The notes beneath the pieces are model-generated. The model made no database searches. It was given only the letters and a program-made list of their open reading frames with translations, and was not told the DNA's origin. This document shows, one piece after another, positions 8,372 through 9,388 of a stretch of 9,388 nt of DNA. The translations under genes were made by a program, and so were the position numbers. Every line of letters starts with the position of its first letter. Positions within the stretch are counted from its first letter, which is position 1. Source of the DNA: Acidobacteriota bacterium (GTDB lineage Bacteria; Acidobacteriota; Terriglobia; UBA7540); assembly GCA_021789565.1 (NCBI GenBank), contig JAJYJL010000214.1, positions 1 to 9,388 on the forward strand. Reading direction: 5' to 3'.

Positions 8372-9013
8372 TTAGATTTCGTTGGGCGGACGTAACCAGG
8401 TGGCCTTCTGCCTTTCGCTCCGTTTCATATCCCGCCGGGAAGACATCGGAGCGCGCTCAACGCCCTGCGGCCCCACCACCCAGCTCAACGGGCGACGTTC
8501 CGTGCCCACAAGCTTGCTCAATAAAGTTACGCCTTCCAGAAACGCGTCCGGGCGCGGAGGACATCCGGGAACGTAAACGTCCACGGGAAGAAACTTATCC
8601 ACGCCCTGAACAACGCTGTAAATATCGTACATGCCGCCCGAGTTCGAGCAGGACCCCATGGAAATGACCCAGCGCGGCTCCATCATCTGCTCGTACAGGC
8701 GCTGGATGACGGGCGCCATCTTGATGAAAGGAGTCCCCGCGATCACCATCAGGTCGGCCTCCCGGGGCGTCCCGCGAATAACTTCCGCGCCAAAGCGCGA
8801 GATATCATAGCGGCTGGTAATGCTGGTAGCCATCTCAACAAAGCAGCACGAAAGGCCAAAGGCGAACGGCCAGATGGAATTTTTGCGGCCCCAGGCGACG
8901 AGGTCCTGAAGGCGGGTCATGATCAGACTCTTGCGGACGTGCTCTTCAAAAGGTTCCGGAGCGCCATCCGTCAACGGCATGGTCAGTTGCGGCTTGGTAA
9001 TCGACCACTTCAT
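8372..9013 (-). CDS. nuoB: NADH-quinone oxidoreductase subunit B (cluster N2)
   Basis: NuoB holds cluster N2, the terminal [4Fe-4S] centre that reduces quinone at the interface with NuoD and NuoH. The protein has 213 residues (E. coli 220). The N2 ligands are all present: the tandem C56-C57 in [11 protein letters not shown]122 in [13 protein letters not shown] and C151 in [23 protein letters not shown] at 41-53 and [20 protein letters not shown] at 128-147 are close to the E. coli sequence. The C-terminus ([18 protein letters not shown], then a basic tail ending LRPPNEI) also follows the E. coli type, which is longer than in many other families. At residue 95 it has Pro ([10 protein letters not shown]) where I recall Cys in E. 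coli; this is not a cluster ligand. The ATG at 9013 is 27 bases after the nuoA stop with only a distant GGAG about 14 bases upstream. nuoCD follows 12 bases later. Confidence 0.97.
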   Translation of the reverse strand: MKWSITKPQLTMPLTDGAPEPFEEHVRKSLIMTRLQDLVAWGRKNSIWPFAFGLSCCFVEMATSITSRYDISRFGAEVIRGTPREADLMVIAGTPFIKMAPVIQRLYEQMMEPRWVISMGSCSNSGGMYDIYSVVQGVDKFLPVDVYVPGCPPRPDAFLEGVTLLSKLVGTERRPLSWVVGPQGVERAPMSSRRDMKRSERQKATWLRPPNEI

Positions 9014-9040
9014 AATAGTCAGTCAGACTCCGAACAAATC

Positions 9041-9388
9041 CTAGTGCGTTTTCCGCTGGGTCCTGGGTCCCCAGTCCAGCGCGCCCAGACGCCATAGATA
9101 CGCAAGCGTAGCAACCAGGATGACGGTGAAAAACAGAATTTCCAGGTAACCCGCCCATCCGGCTTCACGGGCCGCAATGGCCCAGGAAAAAATGAAGACG
9201 GATTCCAGATCGAACACCACAAAAAACATCGCGATCAGATAGAACTTGATGGAAAAACGGGCTTCCGCCGAACCCTCAGAAACAATTCCGGCTTCATAGG
9301 GAGATCCGGTTGCATGCTCGCTGTGCTGCTGTCCCAGCACGTGGGAAAGGGCAACCATTCCCGCGGGAACCAGAAGGACCACAATGAA
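9041..9388 (-). CDS. nuoA: NADH-quinone oxidoreductase subunit A, partial (5' end beyond the window)
   Basis: NuoA is a three-helix membrane subunit that wraps the outside of NuoH and helps form the quinone cavity. The frame is open to the right edge, so the true start is not visible; 115 residues can be read. A GTG at 9382 or the internal ATG at 9358 could in principle start the frame, but the first helix appears already under way there (FIVVLLVPAGMVALSHVLG), so I call it truncated. The family motifs are clear: SPYEAGIVSEGSAEARFSI in the cytoplasmic loop, FYLIAMFFVVFDLESVFIF in helix 2 with its conserved Asp and Glu, and a third helix ending YLWRLGALDWGP. The last motif is shared with E. coli NuoA (RIGALDW). 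The charged tail RTQRKTH is short. As the first gene of the usual operon, its promoter should lie beyond the right edge. nuoB follows after 27 bases. Confidence 0.95.
   Translation of the reverse strand, partial: FIVVLLVPAGMVALSHVLGQQHSEHATGSPYEAGIVSEGSAEARFSIKFYLIAMFFVVFDLESVFIFSWAIAAREAGWAGYLEILFFTVILVATLAYLWRLGALDWGPRTQRKTH

Noticed and set aside
8358..8373. Possible frameshift or split between NuoB and NuoCD, or a NuoBCD triple fusion
   Set aside because: NuoB ends with a family-typical C-terminus and a TAA at 8374-8372, and NuoCD begins at an ATG 12 bases later. The gap looks like ordinary intergenic sequence.

Overview
This window is one uninterrupted stretch of a respiratory complex I (proton-pumping NADH:quinone oxidoreductase, NDH-1) operon. 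Every gene lies on the minus strand, so transcription runs from the right edge to the left edge. In transcription order the genes are nuoA (5' end cut by the right edge), nuoB, a fused nuoCD, nuoE, nuoF, nuoG, nuoH, nuoI, nuoJ and nuoK (3' end cut by the left edge). The membrane-arm pump genes nuoL, nuoM and nuoN would be expected next, beyond the left edge, but are not in the window.

The genes are packed tightly. The largest non-coding gap is 38 bases (nuoH-nuoI), nuoG and nuoH overlap by four bases, and I see no promoter, terminator, RNA gene, repeat or mobile element. The layout points to one long polycistronic message whose promoter lies upstream of nuoA, outside the window. Shine-Dalgarno-like GGAG cores are clear before nuoG, nuoI and nuoK, and probable before nuoE. 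The other genes have weak or no visible ribosome binding site, so translational coupling is likely.

NuoE, NuoF and NuoG form the NADH-oxidising module (FMN and clusters N1a, N3, N1b, N4, N5 and the extra N7). NuoB, NuoCD and NuoI form the connecting module (clusters N6a, N6b and terminal N2, and most of the quinone pocket). NuoH, NuoA, NuoJ and NuoK begin the membrane arm. All cluster-ligating cysteines and the key quinone-site residues I could check are present, so the complex looks functional.

The set is of the Escherichia coli type: NuoC and NuoD are one polypeptide, NuoG has the N7 motif and nearly the E. coli length, and NuoI, NuoG and NuoCD share long identical stretches with E. coli as I remember those sequences. 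The many substitutions and the codon use do not look enterobacterial. A Gram-negative environmental bacterium that carries the E. coli-type complex I (for example Acidobacteriota, a deltaproteobacterial lineage or Verrucomicrobiota) fits, but the window alone does not settle the phylum. I found no previously undescribed system here; the points worth a second look are small ones within known subunits.
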